Shown piece by piece: positions 35,230 through 44,078 of a stretch of DNA of 58,240 nucleotides. The notes below the pieces were generated by a model. The model saw only the letters and a list, made by a program, of their open reading frames with translations, made no database searches and was not told the origin of the DNA. Source of the DNA: Planctomycetota bacterium. GTDB lineage: Bacteria; Planctomycetota; Phycisphaerae; Phycisphaerales; UBA5793. The stretch is from the NCBI GenBank assembly GCA_963205185.1, contig CAUJHZ010000073.1:1-58240 (forward strand), in the 5' to 3' direction. Position numbers and translations under genes: made by a program. The first letter of the stretch is position 1, and each line of letters begins with the position of its first letter.

Positions 35230-36219
35230 ATGCCGGCCCCCCCGACACATCGCTTCACGTTCATGCTCGATGGCATGGGCGACCCGATCATCGCTCGCGA
35301 CCTCACGCGCGCGCTGCACGAATCGCTCGGGCTCGTTGCGCGCGCCGATCCGGCGGGCATGTGGCTCGAAATCGAGAGCGAGCAGCCCATCGATGAAGCG
35401 CTGAGCGATCGCGTCGCCGACGTGGCGCGCCGCCTCGGCTTCGAGCCGCGCGACCGCGCGAGCAGTTCCTTCGTGCCAAGCCTGACGGCCGGGCAGTTGC
35501 GCCAGCGCCTCGCGTTTGAATGGACGAGCCGGTGGGCGACGGGGCTCGTGTTCCTGCTGCCGGCGCTGGCGCTGCACTATCTCACGCCGTCGTTGGCGCA
35601 AGGCGGGCGGCTCATTCCCGGCATGATCGAAGCGACGCTGGTCATCTGGTCGCTCGTTGCGGCGGGCTGGCCGATCATCTGGCAGGGTCTGCTGGCGATC
35701 TTTGCGCGGCGCATGACGCCTGATCTGTTCAATCTTGCCGGTCTCGTGGTCTCGCTGCTCTACGGCTTGGTGATGGTGGCGCTGGCGCGCGAGAACACGT
35801 TGCACATGACGTCCTACTTCATCATCGCCGCGACGCTCCAGCGGCTGATCATCTGGCGGCGCGCGGAGCGGCTGCAGGGGCAATCGCATCTCATGCCGCC
35901 GGCGCGCTGGCTGCTGGGGGTGGTCCTGATTGCAGGGCTGGCGCTGGCGTGTTTCGACTTCGCCGGCGGCATGGCGGCGCTGCTGGCCATGCCGGCAATG
36001 ATCGGCGTGCTCTCGTGCAACCGGCTGGTGCACCCCTTCGGCGCGCTGATGCCGGCGGCACTGATGAGCGGCTTTCTGGCTCTGGCTCCGGCGGTGGTGT
36101 CCGCGGCGCAACTCGCCGGAAGAATCGAGGCGGCATTCGCATTCAACGCGCTGCTCACGCTTGCCTACGGCTTGGCGCTGGGCGGGCGCCCATCCGGCCC
36201 CAAGTCGAAACCGCTATGA
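35230..36219 (+). CDS. P1B-ATPase-like membrane protein lacking catalytic domains
   Basis: This 329-residue protein starts with a small ferredoxin-like (HMA-type) region, residues 1-75, without the CxxC metal motif. The next helices follow the order of the first four helices of copper P-type ATPases. The segments VIWSLVAAGWPIIWQGL, DLFNLAGLVVSLLYG and TSYFIIAATLQRLIIWRRAE line up with the canonical AGWPFF, NMDTLIALG and YFEAAAVILTLVLLG blocks. The actuator and phosphorylation domains (DKTGT) and the CPC metal motif are missing, and two or three more helices follow. It is therefore not an active pump. It overlaps the next gene at ATGA. Confidence 0.6.
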   Translation: MPAPPTHRFTFMLDGMGDPIIARDLTRALHESLGLVARADPAGMWLEIESEQPIDEALSDRVADVARRLGFEPRDRASSSFVPSLTAGQLRQRLAFEWTSRWATGLVFLLPALALHYLTPSLAQGGRLIPGMIEATLVIWSLVAAGWPIIWQGLLAIFARRMTPDLFNLAGLVVSLLYGLVMVALARENTLHMTSYFIIAATLQRLIIWRRAERLQGQSHLMPPARWLLGVVLIAGLALACFDFAGGMAALLAMPAMIGVLSCNRLVHPFGALMPAALMSGFLALAPAVVSAAQLAGRIEAAFAFNALLTLAYGLALGGRPSGPKSKPL

Positions 36220-36680
36220 TCGAGCGGATGGATGAATCGAATCAGTCCATGCACTCCCGGCAGGCGGAGGCGCCGATCTCAGCAGCGCATGCCCGCCAGC
36301 GCGCCTCGGCCGTGATGCTCGCCATCGGTCTGGCCCAACTGCTGCCCCTGGCGCTCACGCTGCTGCAGATCGAAATGGCGGCCGACTGGCGCGACCGGCG
36401 CGCCTGGCTCATCGCCGTGGCCATCGGCGGCGCCATCTACGTGCTCGCGGCCCTGCCTGTGCGCCTCCACGTGCGGGCGATTGCCTGGGTCGCGCTCGCT
36501 GCGGCCGCGGCGCAGGCCATGGTGTTCATCCTGCTGGCGCTGCTGGCGATCATCGCGGCCGTCAGCGCCGGCAGCCCGATGTCGATGACCATGGGTGTGC
36601 TGCTCTTTGGCACGATGGCATCCATGCACCTGTTCATCGCGCGCTGGATCTGGCCCGGCCTGCAAGGGCAGACGACATGA
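36216..36680 (+). CDS. Small membrane protein of unknown function
   Basis: This 154-residue protein has four predicted membrane helices and a short polar N-terminus. The ATG overlaps the stop of the P1B-like gene (ATGA), and its own stop overlaps the next start (ATGA), so translational coupling is likely. No family is recognised. Confidence 0.7.
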   Translation: MIERMDESNQSMHSRQAEAPISAAHARQRASAVMLAIGLAQLLPLALTLLQIEMAADWRDRRAWLIAVAIGGAIYVLAALPVRLHVRAIAWVALAAAAAQAMVFILLALLAIIAAVSAGSPMSMTMGVLLFGTMASMHLFIARWIWPGLQGQTT

Positions 36681-37363
36681 GCAGCGACACCACAGCGGCC
36701 GACGTCGGGGATGATCGCCCGGCCGATCCGACGGCAGCGCAGCGCACCTTCGCGCGCGGCGTCGGATTCGTCATGCAGGGCGTGGGCGCCACACTGTTCA
36801 TGCTCTCCACCTGCGCGTGCTGCGGCATCGCATTCTGGGAAGGCAACCTGCTGCACAGCGGGGCGATCGATGCGAACCAGACCGCAGACGGGAACCGCGC
36901 GGCCGTGCTCCTGCTGCTCACCAACGTCCTCGGCTCGCTGGCGCTGGTGGCGTTCGGGCTCGGGCAGCAGTCGGACCGCGGCCGCGCACCGGCCATCGGC
37001 ACCGCGGCGACAACGGTGATCATGACGGTGCTCTACGGATTCGTGGTGTACTTCGGCGCTGGCGCGGACGGGGGCAATCGGTGGCCGATCATCGCCGCGG
37101 CGATCCTCGGCTTGATCATGCTGGTCTGTACGGCTCTGACGTGGCTGGGGGCCCGCCAGGTGCTGGCGCATCCGCCGCTGAGCGCCGCGGCGCCGACCGT
37201 TCCTTCCGATGCCTTCCCGGATCCGCTGGCCAAGAAGCGTGAAAAGTACGATTCGCCGGCGGAAGCGGACATTGCCCGCCGTCGCGAGCGTCTGGAAGAG
37301 GAGATGCGCCGTCTGGACGAACTGCAGCGAAAGATGCGCCAGCAGAATCGGCCTGAATCGTGA
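36677..37363 (+). CDS. Membrane protein with C-terminal coiled coil
   Basis: This 228-residue protein has four membrane helices (about residues 28-160). A charged C-terminal helix, ADIARRRERLEEEMRRLDELQ, is likely a coiled coil facing the cytoplasm. The start overlaps the previous stop at ATGA, placing it third in the run of membrane genes after ftsK. Function is unknown; the co-location suggests a joint envelope role. Confidence 0.7.
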   Translation: MSSDTTAADVGDDRPADPTAAQRTFARGVGFVMQGVGATLFMLSTCACCGIAFWEGNLLHSGAIDANQTADGNRAAVLLLLTNVLGSLALVAFGLGQQSDRGRAPAIGTAATTVIMTVLYGFVVYFGAGADGGNRWPIIAAAILGLIMLVCTALTWLGARQVLAHPPLSAAAPTVPSDAFPDPLAKKREKYDSPAEADIARRRERLEEEMRRLDELQRKMRQQNRPES

Positions 37364-37386
37364 CGCATCCGCCTGCCGCGGGCCGG

Positions 37387-37392
37387 TATCAT
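37387..37392 (+). promoter_or_regulatory. -10-like TATCAT before the squalene-cyclase-like gene
   Basis: TATCAT ends 6 nt before ATG 37399. It suggests a separate leaderless transcript although the gene closely follows its neighbour. Confidence 0.35.
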
Positions 37393-37398
37393 CCAGAC

Positions 37399-38631
37399 AT
37401 GGAGATGCTCATGGATCGATTTCGTTTGCTGCTGGTCTGTATGCTCGCCACAACCTTGCTGTGCACCGTTGGGTTCCGATCGGCGCCCCGCGAGAATGGT
37501 GTCGAGCACCGCAATGGAATCGACGAAGCGCACTATAAACTCGCCCGGCAACTGATTGAACGCTCGATCGCCTACTTGCGCACGCAACAGGATGAAGCCA
37601 CGGGCGGCTGGGCGCTGCCGGAGGAAGGCAAGCCACATCTGCCTGGCATCAGCGCGCTGGTGTTGACCGGTATGCTGATGGAGCCCGACATTGACGAGAC
37701 CGACCCCGGCGTGAAGCGCGGCCTGGATTACATCCTTTCCTTCCGCCAGACGGACGGCGGGATCTACGACCGCGTGCTGAGCAACTACAACACGGCGCTG
37801 GCGCTGAGCGCGCTGGCGGAGGTCGGCCGGCCCGACGCGGCGGCCGCGATCAAGCCGGCACAGGACTTTGTTCGCTCGATCCAGTGCGACAGTCAGGTCG
37901 GGCCGGATGGAAAAACGATCGACAAGTCGCACCCGTACTACGGAGGCGCGGGCTACACCGCCGACAGCCGGCCGGACAACTCGAACCTCGCCACCATGCT
38001 CCAGGGCCTGCACGACAGCGGCCTCGATTGCAATGACCCGGCCTTCCAGCGCGCCGTCGCGTTCCTGCAGCGCACGCAGATGTCCGATGAACTCAACGAC
38101 ATGCCGTATGCCGACGGCTCGAAGCAGGGGGGCTTCATCTATTCGACGAGCCCCAACAACCAGTCGGTCGGCGTCGGTGAATCCAAGGCCGGCATGATCG
38201 AAGAGACAATGGACGACGGCACGAGCGTCTCGCGGCTGCGCTGCTACGGGTCGATGACCTACTCGGGCTTCAAGAGCTATCTCTACGCCAACCTGGACCG
38301 CGACGATCCGCGCGTCGTGACTGCGTTTGAATGGCTTCAACGAAACTACACCGTGGATGAGAATCCCGGCATGGGAATGCAGGGGTACTACTACTACCTC
38401 GTCACCATGAGCCGTTCGCTCGACGCCTGGGGCAGCACGACAATCACGCCGCTCAAGCCCGACGGCACGCCCGGCGAGCCGCGCGACTGGGCCAACGACC
38501 TGATCGACAAACTCGCTTCGCTCCAGAGGTCCGACGGCAGTTTCGTCAACGACGCCGAGCGCTGGATGGAGGGTGATCCCGTTCTCGCCACTTCCTACGC
38601 CCTGCTTGCTCTGCAGCACGCGATCGACTGA
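37399..38631 (+). CDS. Exported prenyltransferase/squalene-oxidase-like repeat protein
   Basis: This 410-residue protein has a signal peptide (residues about 1-28). It contains repeated alpha-hairpin units of the terpene cyclase/prenyltransferase alpha-alpha barrel: SIAYLRTQQDEATGGW, GLDYILSFRQTDGGIYD, TYAL-type ends and LIDKLASLQRSDGSFVND. The Q-W-like motifs QTDGGIYD and QRSDGSFV are clear. The cyclase DxDD motif is not seen, so a binding or structural role is likelier than terpene cyclisation. ATG 37399 is chosen for the signal peptide and the TATCAT box; GTG 37360 is an alternative. Confidence 0.75.
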   Translation: MEMLMDRFRLLLVCMLATTLLCTVGFRSAPRENGVEHRNGIDEAHYKLARQLIERSIAYLRTQQDEATGGWALPEEGKPHLPGISALVLTGMLMEPDIDETDPGVKRGLDYILSFRQTDGGIYDRVLSNYNTALALSALAEVGRPDAAAAIKPAQDFVRSIQCDSQVGPDGKTIDKSHPYYGGAGYTADSRPDNSNLATMLQGLHDSGLDCNDPAFQRAVAFLQRTQMSDELNDMPYADGSKQGGFIYSTSPNNQSVGVGESKAGMIEETMDDGTSVSRLRCYGSMTYSGFKSYLYANLDRDDPRVVTAFEWLQRNYTVDENPGMGMQGYYYYLVTMSRSLDAWGSTTITPLKPDGTPGEPRDWANDLIDKLASLQRSDGSFVNDAERWMEGDPVLATSYALLALQHAID

Positions 38632-38633
38632 TC

Positions 38634-39029
38634 ATGCGCACACACGAGATTACGATTCGCGTTCGCTACTGCGAATGCGATCCGATGAACGTGGCCCACC
38701 ACTCGGCGTATGCGGTTTGGTTCGAGATGGGTCGCACCGAACTGCTCCGGGCCGACGGCGTGTCCTATGCCAACCTCGAGCAGGAAGGCGTCAGCCTGGC
38801 GGTGGTGGAACTGAACGTGAGATACCGCAAGCCCGCGCTCTATGACGACCTGCTCCGGCTTGAAACGACGCTGACCGAAGCGAGCCACGTGAAGATCAAG
38901 CATGAATACGCCCTGTGGCGCGACCACGAGCGACTGGCGGTGGCGGCGACGACGCTGGCGTGCCTCGATCGAAGCGGGCGGGCCGTGGCGCTGCCGCCGC
39001 TGTTGCGGGCTCATGCGGACAGTTCATAG
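38634..39029 (+). CDS. Acyl-CoA thioesterase (4HBT, YbgC-type)
   Basis: This 131-residue hotdog-fold protein has the 4-hydroxybenzoyl-CoA thioesterase signature. RYCECDPMNVAHHSAYAVWF covers residues 11-30, with the catalytic Asp16 and the following His pair. Members hydrolyse acyl-CoA thioesters, and in many bacteria YbgC is linked to the Tol-Pal envelope system. It starts 2 bp after the stop of the preceding gene and is probably cotranscribed. Confidence 0.88.
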   Translation: MRTHEITIRVRYCECDPMNVAHHSAYAVWFEMGRTELLRADGVSYANLEQEGVSLAVVELNVRYRKPALYDDLLRLETTLTEASHVKIKHEYALWRDHERLAVAATTLACLDRSGRAVALPPLLRAHADSS

Positions 39030-39088
39030 CCGGCTCTGGTCGCCCCGGTTCTGCGCGCAGAGAATTGGCAACCCGTCAGGAGCATGGC

Positions 39089-39607
39089 ATGGCCGAGACT
39101 GCGTCCCTTCGCGTGCTGGTTGGAGTTGATGATTCGGATTCGGCGCGGGCGGCCATGGCGCACGTGGCCGCGGTGTTTCCCGGGGCCGACAAGCCGCATC
39201 TGACGCTGCTGCACGTGCTCGTGCAGGCGATTCCGCCGAGCATCGAGTTCGTCGATCCTTCGATGATCTGGGATGGCGCCGGCCTGCCTCCCGCTCTGGC
39301 CACCGAGACCGCCGAGCAGATCGCATCGCACAAAGAGGCGGCCCGGCAGCGCGTGCAGCGGCTCTTTGACGAGATCGTGCCGGGGAACTGGCCCGCCGAT
39401 CGACTCGAAGTGCTCGTCGTGGAAGGCGGTTTTACGCGCGCCGCCATCGCCGAGATCATCACCTACCAGGCAAAGCAGATCGGCGCGGATGTCGTGGTCG
39501 TCGGCCGGACCCGGCACGGCGCGCTGCACGAAGCGCTGATCAAGTCCACCGGCGAGCGGCTCGTCCACGCCTGCAAGGCCACGGCCGTGTGGGTCGTGAG
39601 CGTCTGA
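39089..39607 (+). CDS. Universal stress protein family (UspA-like)
   Basis: This 172-residue single-domain USP begins LRVLVGVDDSDSARAAM, the usual first strand and ATP-contacting Asp. It contains ADVVVVGRTRHGALHEAL followed by STGERLVH, a variant of the G-x2-G-x9-G-[ST] nucleotide loop. ATG 39089 follows an AGGAG site. USPs respond to stress and stationary phase. It converges on the M14 peptidase gene across a strong hairpin. Confidence 0.85.
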   Translation: MAETASLRVLVGVDDSDSARAAMAHVAAVFPGADKPHLTLLHVLVQAIPPSIEFVDPSMIWDGAGLPPALATETAEQIASHKEAARQRVQRLFDEIVPGNWPADRLEVLVVEGGFTRAAIAEIITYQAKQIGADVVVVGRTRHGALHEALIKSTGERLVHACKATAVWVVSV

Positions 39608-39630
39608 CGAACCACTCCTGCACAAACAAC

Positions 39631-39659
39631 TCGGCCCGGGGCGCGAAGCCCCGGGCCGA
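39631..39659. terminator. Shared hairpin between convergent genes
   Basis: A 12-bp perfect stem pairs TCGGCCCGGGGC (39631-39642) with its inverse at 39648-39659 around GCGAA. On the minus strand it is followed by GTTGTTTG. It may end both the usp and the M14 transcripts. Confidence 0.6.
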
Positions 39660-39680
39660 AGGATGTGAGATGGCCTCGAA

Positions 39681-42080
39681 TCAGTTGATGGTCGTTTCGA
39701 CGACGTTGCTCGTGTTCTCGAACTGCGCCGCCTGGAACCACACCGTGCGGCCCGACGAGTTGCCGGGGATCGGCAGATTCCACTGGACGTCGCCGTTGCC
39801 ATCCGCGCGCTTGGCGCTGCCGGCCTGCACGGGGTTGCGCAAACCCAGCGTCACGTTGAGTTGCGCCACGTAGGTGCTCCCCAGCCCCTGGATGCTGTAC
39901 GCAAGGTACGTCATCTCATTGGGATTCGCCCCCGTCACGTCGAAACTGCCGCTCTGACCGGCCACGAGCGGACCGACCGCCAGTTGCATGCCCTCGTCGC
40001 AGCCGATGCGGGCGACGACGACAGCATCGACACCCGCTTCGACGACCGAGTCGTTGGGGTTGTCCACGGCGATGAAGCGAAGTTTCATCGTCGCCGTCGG
40101 AACGACGAATTCACTCACGCGGAACTCGTGGACCTGCCACGCGGCGCCCTGGTTGCCGACCTGATCGACGATCACCCAGTTCGTGCCGTTGTCGTTGGAG
40201 ATCTCGGTCGTGAACTGATCAGTCACGCCGTTGACGCTGCGGAACCATCGGGCATACGAGACGCTCGCATCGCCGCTGCTCAGGTCAAAGGTGGGCGAAG
40301 TGAGCGTCGTCGGGCCGCCGTCCACGTCGGAGTTGCCGCTGCGGTTGGCGGTGAGGTAGCACTGGCCGGAATGGTCGAAGTCGGTTGGCGGATCTTCACG
40401 CTGGCCGCCGCCCGCCGGCACGCCGCGCTCCCACGCGCCGTCGGTGAGGCTCTGATTCACGACTGTCCAGCCCTGGTTAGTCTCGAAGTCGTCGGCAAAG
40501 AAGATGTCAACGAACGCCGCTTCCGCCTCGTAGAACTCGACGGGCGCAGCGGCGGGCGAGTAGTGCGTGTAGCCATCCACCGAAGTCGCCTCAAAGTAGA
40601 ACTGCACGACTTGCCCGCAGTCGGCTGCCGGCAGAGTGGCTTCGAAGAGATCGCCGCCCAGCGGATTGAGGGCGGATTCGATGTACGGCCCACCCGTGCC
40701 GACGCGCGACCAGAGTTTGCCCGAGCCGGTCTGGTACTGGCCGCGGTTGGCCCCGCTGATCTGCACCGCCATCGGCGTCGGGGTGTTCGGATCGATGAAC
40801 GCGGGCACGCCATTGGGGAACGAGAAGCGCAGTTGAGTCGTGAGGAACTTGGCCAGTTCCATGCACCCCGCGAAGCACTCTTCCGAGTTGGGCACGATCT
40901 GCTCGGGCGGCAGCAGGAAGCCGTACTGCCCGGTGTCGCGCAGTTCGTAGCCCAGCGCCCAGGCTCCGCCTTCCACGTAGCACCAGTCCTGCGTGATGCC
41001 CGACGCCGGGTAGATCGTCGTATAGGTCGGTCCGTGGGTGTAGTTGGTGCCGTACGGGCTCTCCATCGCCGTTTCCATGTCGGCGCCGATCTCTTCAAAC
41101 GTCGCGTGGTCCGGCGGAAGGTTGATCGTGTAGCCGTACGGCTGGAGGATGAGCTGGCCATAGCTGTGCACGTCCATCCAGCCGCTGAAATTCGGCAGTC
41201 CGAGCAGGAAGTCGCGCATGACCTGCGACTCGGGTTCGGAGAAAGGCGCTGTGCCGCGGTAGGTTTCGCTGCCGGTGTTGCCGCTCGAGCCTTCGCCGCC
41301 CCAGCCGGTGCCCCAGTTGCGATTGAGATCGACGCCAAAGGTGCCATTGCCGTTGTTGCGCCGGTTCTTGCGCCACATGCGTTCGGTCTGGGTGTAGACG
41401 AATCCATCCACGTTCTGCACGGGGATGACGTAGAAGTTGATGCGGTCCACGAGCGCGGTCAGTTCAGGATCGCTGCCGTACGAAGTGAGCAACGTTTCGG
41501 CAAGAAACGGCATGGCCATGGTGGTGATCCACTCGCGCGCGTGGATGCCGCCTGCGTAGACCACGTCCGGCTTGCCCGCGGGGCCGCCGGCGCCGACGAT
41601 GCGGATGCCGCGAATCGGCCGGCCTTCGAGCGAGTTGCCCACGACAATCGTCTGGGCCAGCGCCGGATAGGTGTCGGCCAACATCTGGATGTGCGCTTCG
41701 ATTTCGGGTAGCGGGTGGTATTGGCCATACCAGCCGTCCGCACCGTTGCCGTTGCTCTCGGCGTCGATGAGCACCTGCACGTCATCAATCAGAACCCGGT
41801 ACTCGACGCCTGAAGCGTCCAGCGCCGCCATGGCGTCGGGCGGAATGCGATAGTCCACCTCGCCGATGCCGCTGCCGTGCGTCCAGCAGTCGGGGCTGAG
41901 TCTCTCCATGGTGAGCAGGTCGCGCGAATTGCGGATGGTGGCGCGCACTACCTTGTGGCCGTCATAGCGAACCACGCCCGGCGCCGCCTGACCGACCTGC
42001 GCCCGGGCGCCAGTCGCGGCAAGAGCGCCTGCGAGCAGCGAGCCGGCCAGGGCGATGGTGGTGATGGATCGACGATGCAT
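39681..42080 (-). CDS. Exported M14 zinc carboxypeptidase, long form
   Basis: This 799-residue protein has a signal peptide (about residues 1-28, ending ARAQ). The M14 catalytic domain shows GIHAREWITT with the zinc His/Glu near residue 178, NVDGFVYT, RKNRRNNG and GVDLNRNW, the third zinc His in MDVHSYGQL, and the catalytic Glu in ELRDTGQYGF. About residues 480-690 add beta-rich domains, one resembling a jelly-roll/MAM-like domain with DDFETNQGW. The last 100 residues form a C-terminal module ending TSNVVETTIN. GGAGGAG precedes ATG 42080. It is paralogous to the next gene, whose C-terminus is nearly the same. Confidence 0.88.
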   Translation of the reverse strand: MHRRSITTIALAGSLLAGALAATGARAQVGQAAPGVVRYDGHKVVRATIRNSRDLLTMERLSPDCWTHGSGIGEVDYRIPPDAMAALDASGVEYRVLIDDVQVLIDAESNGNGADGWYGQYHPLPEIEAHIQMLADTYPALAQTIVVGNSLEGRPIRGIRIVGAGGPAGKPDVVYAGGIHAREWITTMAMPFLAETLLTSYGSDPELTALVDRINFYVIPVQNVDGFVYTQTERMWRKNRRNNGNGTFGVDLNRNWGTGWGGEGSSGNTGSETYRGTAPFSEPESQVMRDFLLGLPNFSGWMDVHSYGQLILQPYGYTINLPPDHATFEEIGADMETAMESPYGTNYTHGPTYTTIYPASGITQDWCYVEGGAWALGYELRDTGQYGFLLPPEQIVPNSEECFAGCMELAKFLTTQLRFSFPNGVPAFIDPNTPTPMAVQISGANRGQYQTGSGKLWSRVGTGGPYIESALNPLGGDLFEATLPAADCGQVVQFYFEATSVDGYTHYSPAAAPVEFYEAEAAFVDIFFADDFETNQGWTVVNQSLTDGAWERGVPAGGGQREDPPTDFDHSGQCYLTANRSGNSDVDGGPTTLTSPTFDLSSGDASVSYARWFRSVNGVTDQFTTEISNDNGTNWVIVDQVGNQGAAWQVHEFRVSEFVVPTATMKLRFIAVDNPNDSVVEAGVDAVVVARIGCDEGMQLAVGPLVAGQSGSFDVTGANPNEMTYLAYSIQGLGSTYVAQLNVTLGLRNPVQAGSAKRADGNGDVQWNLPIPGNSSGRTVWFQAAQFENTSNVVETTIN

Positions 42081-42264
42081 CTCTACTCCTCCGGAGAAAT
42101 GGTGAACCGAGGCGGATCGCTGCGGGCTCGAATCAAGGTCACGTCCCGCACGCGCCGACAACGAACTGCTCCACAACCGTCCATTCTACAACCGCGTCGG
42201 GGTCGGGAATCATCCCAGAAACGGGAACGCGGCCCATGCCGAGGCCGGAAGCGGGAGATAAAAC

Positions 42265-42293
42265 GCACGGCCCGGATCAGATCCGGGCCGTGC
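42265..42293 (-). terminator. Rho-independent terminator of the short M14 gene
   Basis: A 13-bp perfect stem pairs 42265-42277 (GCACGGCCCGGAT) with 42281-42293 around a 3-nt loop. GTTTTAT follows on the minus strand. It lies 28 bp past the stop codon of the short M14 gene. Confidence 0.85.
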
Positions 42294-42320
42294 GGGTGTA
42301 CTTTCCGTCAATCCGCCGCG

Positions 42321-43880
42321 TCAGTTGATGGTTTTCTCGACCACGTTGGTGGTCCGGCCAAGCTGCGCGCCCTGGAACCACACCTGTCGCCCCGAAGTGC
42401 CCTGGGGGATCGGCAGGGTCCACGACACGCTCCCGCTGCCATCGGAGACGCGGCCCGGACCCGCCTGCACGGGGCTGCGCAGATCAAGGGTCACGTTGAG
42501 TGGCGCCACGTAGGTGCTCCCGAGGCCCTGGATGCTGTACGCGAGGTACGTCATCGTGTTTGGCGTGCCATTGGAGATGTCGAACTGCCCATTCTGCCCG
42601 GCGGTGAGCGTGCCGACGCTCAGTTGCATCGTGAGGAATCGCGCCAGGACCATCGCGCCTTCAAAGCACTCCTCCGAAGATGGGATGATCTGGCTGGCGG
42701 GCAGCAGGAAGCCGTACTGCCCCGTGTCACGCAATTCGAAGCTCAGGCCCCATGCGCCGGCTTCCGCATAAGCCCAGTCGAGTGTCACGCCCGAAGCCGG
42801 GTAGATGGTCGTGTACGTCGGGCCGTGCGTCCAGCTCTTGCCGTGCAGCGACTCCATGATCGTTTCCATGTTGGCGCCGATCGACTGGTACGTGCTGTGA
42901 TCAGGCGGCAACTGCGAGGTGTAGCCGTAGGGCTGCAGGATGAGTTGCCCATAGGAGTGGATGTCGATGAAGCCCTGGAAGTTGGGCAGCGCGAGCTGAT
43001 AGTCGCGCATGACCTGCGATTCGGGTTCGGAGAAGGGCGCTGTGCCCCGGTAGGTCTCGCTGCTGGACCGGCCGCTGGATCCCTCGCCGCCCCAGCCCAC
43101 GCTGTAGTTGCGATTCAGATCGACGCCGTACTGTCCGCCGCCGTTGTTGCGCCGGTTCTTGCGCCACATGCGATCGTTCGTCCATGTGTACGAGTAGCCG
43201 TCCACGTTCATCACGGGGATGATGTGGAAGTTCAGCTGATTGACCAGGGCCGTGAGATCCGGATCGCTGCCGTAGCCGGCGAGGAGCGTGTCCATGATGT
43301 AGGTGCACGCCATGGTGGTGATCCACTCGCGGGCGTGGATGGCGCCGTGGTAGAGCACATCGGGATTGCCGGCGCCGCCGTTGGGATTGTGGATGCGGAT
43401 GCCGCGGATCGGCCGGCCCTCGAGCGAGTTGCCGACCACGAACGTCTCGGCCAGGTTCGGGTACGTGTCGGCGAGCGACTGCATGAACGCTTCGATCTCC
43501 GCGAGGTTGTGATAATCGTCGTACCAGCCGTCGCCCCGACCGCCTTGGCGCTCGGCGTCGATAAGCGCCTGCACATCCTCAATCATGACGTCGTAGGGAA
43601 CTCCCGATGCATCCAGAGCCGCGAGCGAATCGGGCGGTATGCGGTAATCGACGGGGCCGACGCCGCTGCCGTGCGTCCAGCAGTCGGGGCTGAGCGTTTC
43701 CATGGTGCGCAGATCGCGCAGGTTGCGGATGTTGGCCCGAACGACCTTGTGCCCGTCGTAGCGCACCGGCGCTGCGGCGGCAACATCGTCCTGCGCCAGA
43801 GCCGAAGCGATCGGCAGCGGGCCCGTCGGCGCCAGAGTAGCCAGGGCCAACGCGAAAACGCACGTGCACCGATTCAACAT
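42321..43880 (-). CDS. Exported M14 zinc carboxypeptidase, short form
   Basis: This 519-residue paralogue of the gene at 39681-42080 has a signal peptide (about residues 1-29, ending ALAQ). The M14 domain has the same key motifs: AIHAREWITT near 188, NVDGYSY, RKNRRNNG, GVDLNRNY, IDIHSYGQL and ELRDTGQYGF. It lacks the 200-residue beta-rich insert and runs straight into the C-terminal module ending TTNVVEKTIN. Members cleave C-terminal residues from peptides. AGGAGG lies 6 nt before ATG 43880. A strong terminator separates it from its paralogue, so each has its own transcript. Confidence 0.88.
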   Translation of the reverse strand: MLNRCTCVFALALATLAPTGPLPIASALAQDDVAAAAPVRYDGHKVVRANIRNLRDLRTMETLSPDCWTHGSGVGPVDYRIPPDSLAALDASGVPYDVMIEDVQALIDAERQGGRGDGWYDDYHNLAEIEAFMQSLADTYPNLAETFVVGNSLEGRPIRGIRIHNPNGGAGNPDVLYHGAIHAREWITTMACTYIMDTLLAGYGSDPDLTALVNQLNFHIIPVMNVDGYSYTWTNDRMWRKNRRNNGGGQYGVDLNRNYSVGWGGEGSSGRSSSETYRGTAPFSEPESQVMRDYQLALPNFQGFIDIHSYGQLILQPYGYTSQLPPDHSTYQSIGANMETIMESLHGKSWTHGPTYTTIYPASGVTLDWAYAEAGAWGLSFELRDTGQYGFLLPASQIIPSSEECFEGAMVLARFLTMQLSVGTLTAGQNGQFDISNGTPNTMTYLAYSIQGLGSTYVAPLNVTLDLRSPVQAGPGRVSDGSGSVSWTLPIPQGTSGRQVWFQGAQLGRTTNVVEKTIN

Positions 43881-44078
43881 GGCAAACCTCCTCGATCGGA
43901 TCGTCCTGGATGGCGGCGCCGCCGTCTGGTGAGAATCGCTCGGCGGCGCCGGCCGGGGCCCCCCAACACACAAAGCTCGTCCCCTTCGCGCGAAAGAGAC
44001 GGCCAACTACCAGAACCACCTCGAGGTCCGATTTCATCCCGGGAATCGCCTGACAGGCCCCAATCGGCCTGGTCCGCC

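Noticed and set aside
44054-44071. Hairpin CAGGCC/GGCCTG downstream of the phosphoesterase gene
   Set aside because: Only 6 bp with no U-tract; too weak to call a terminator.
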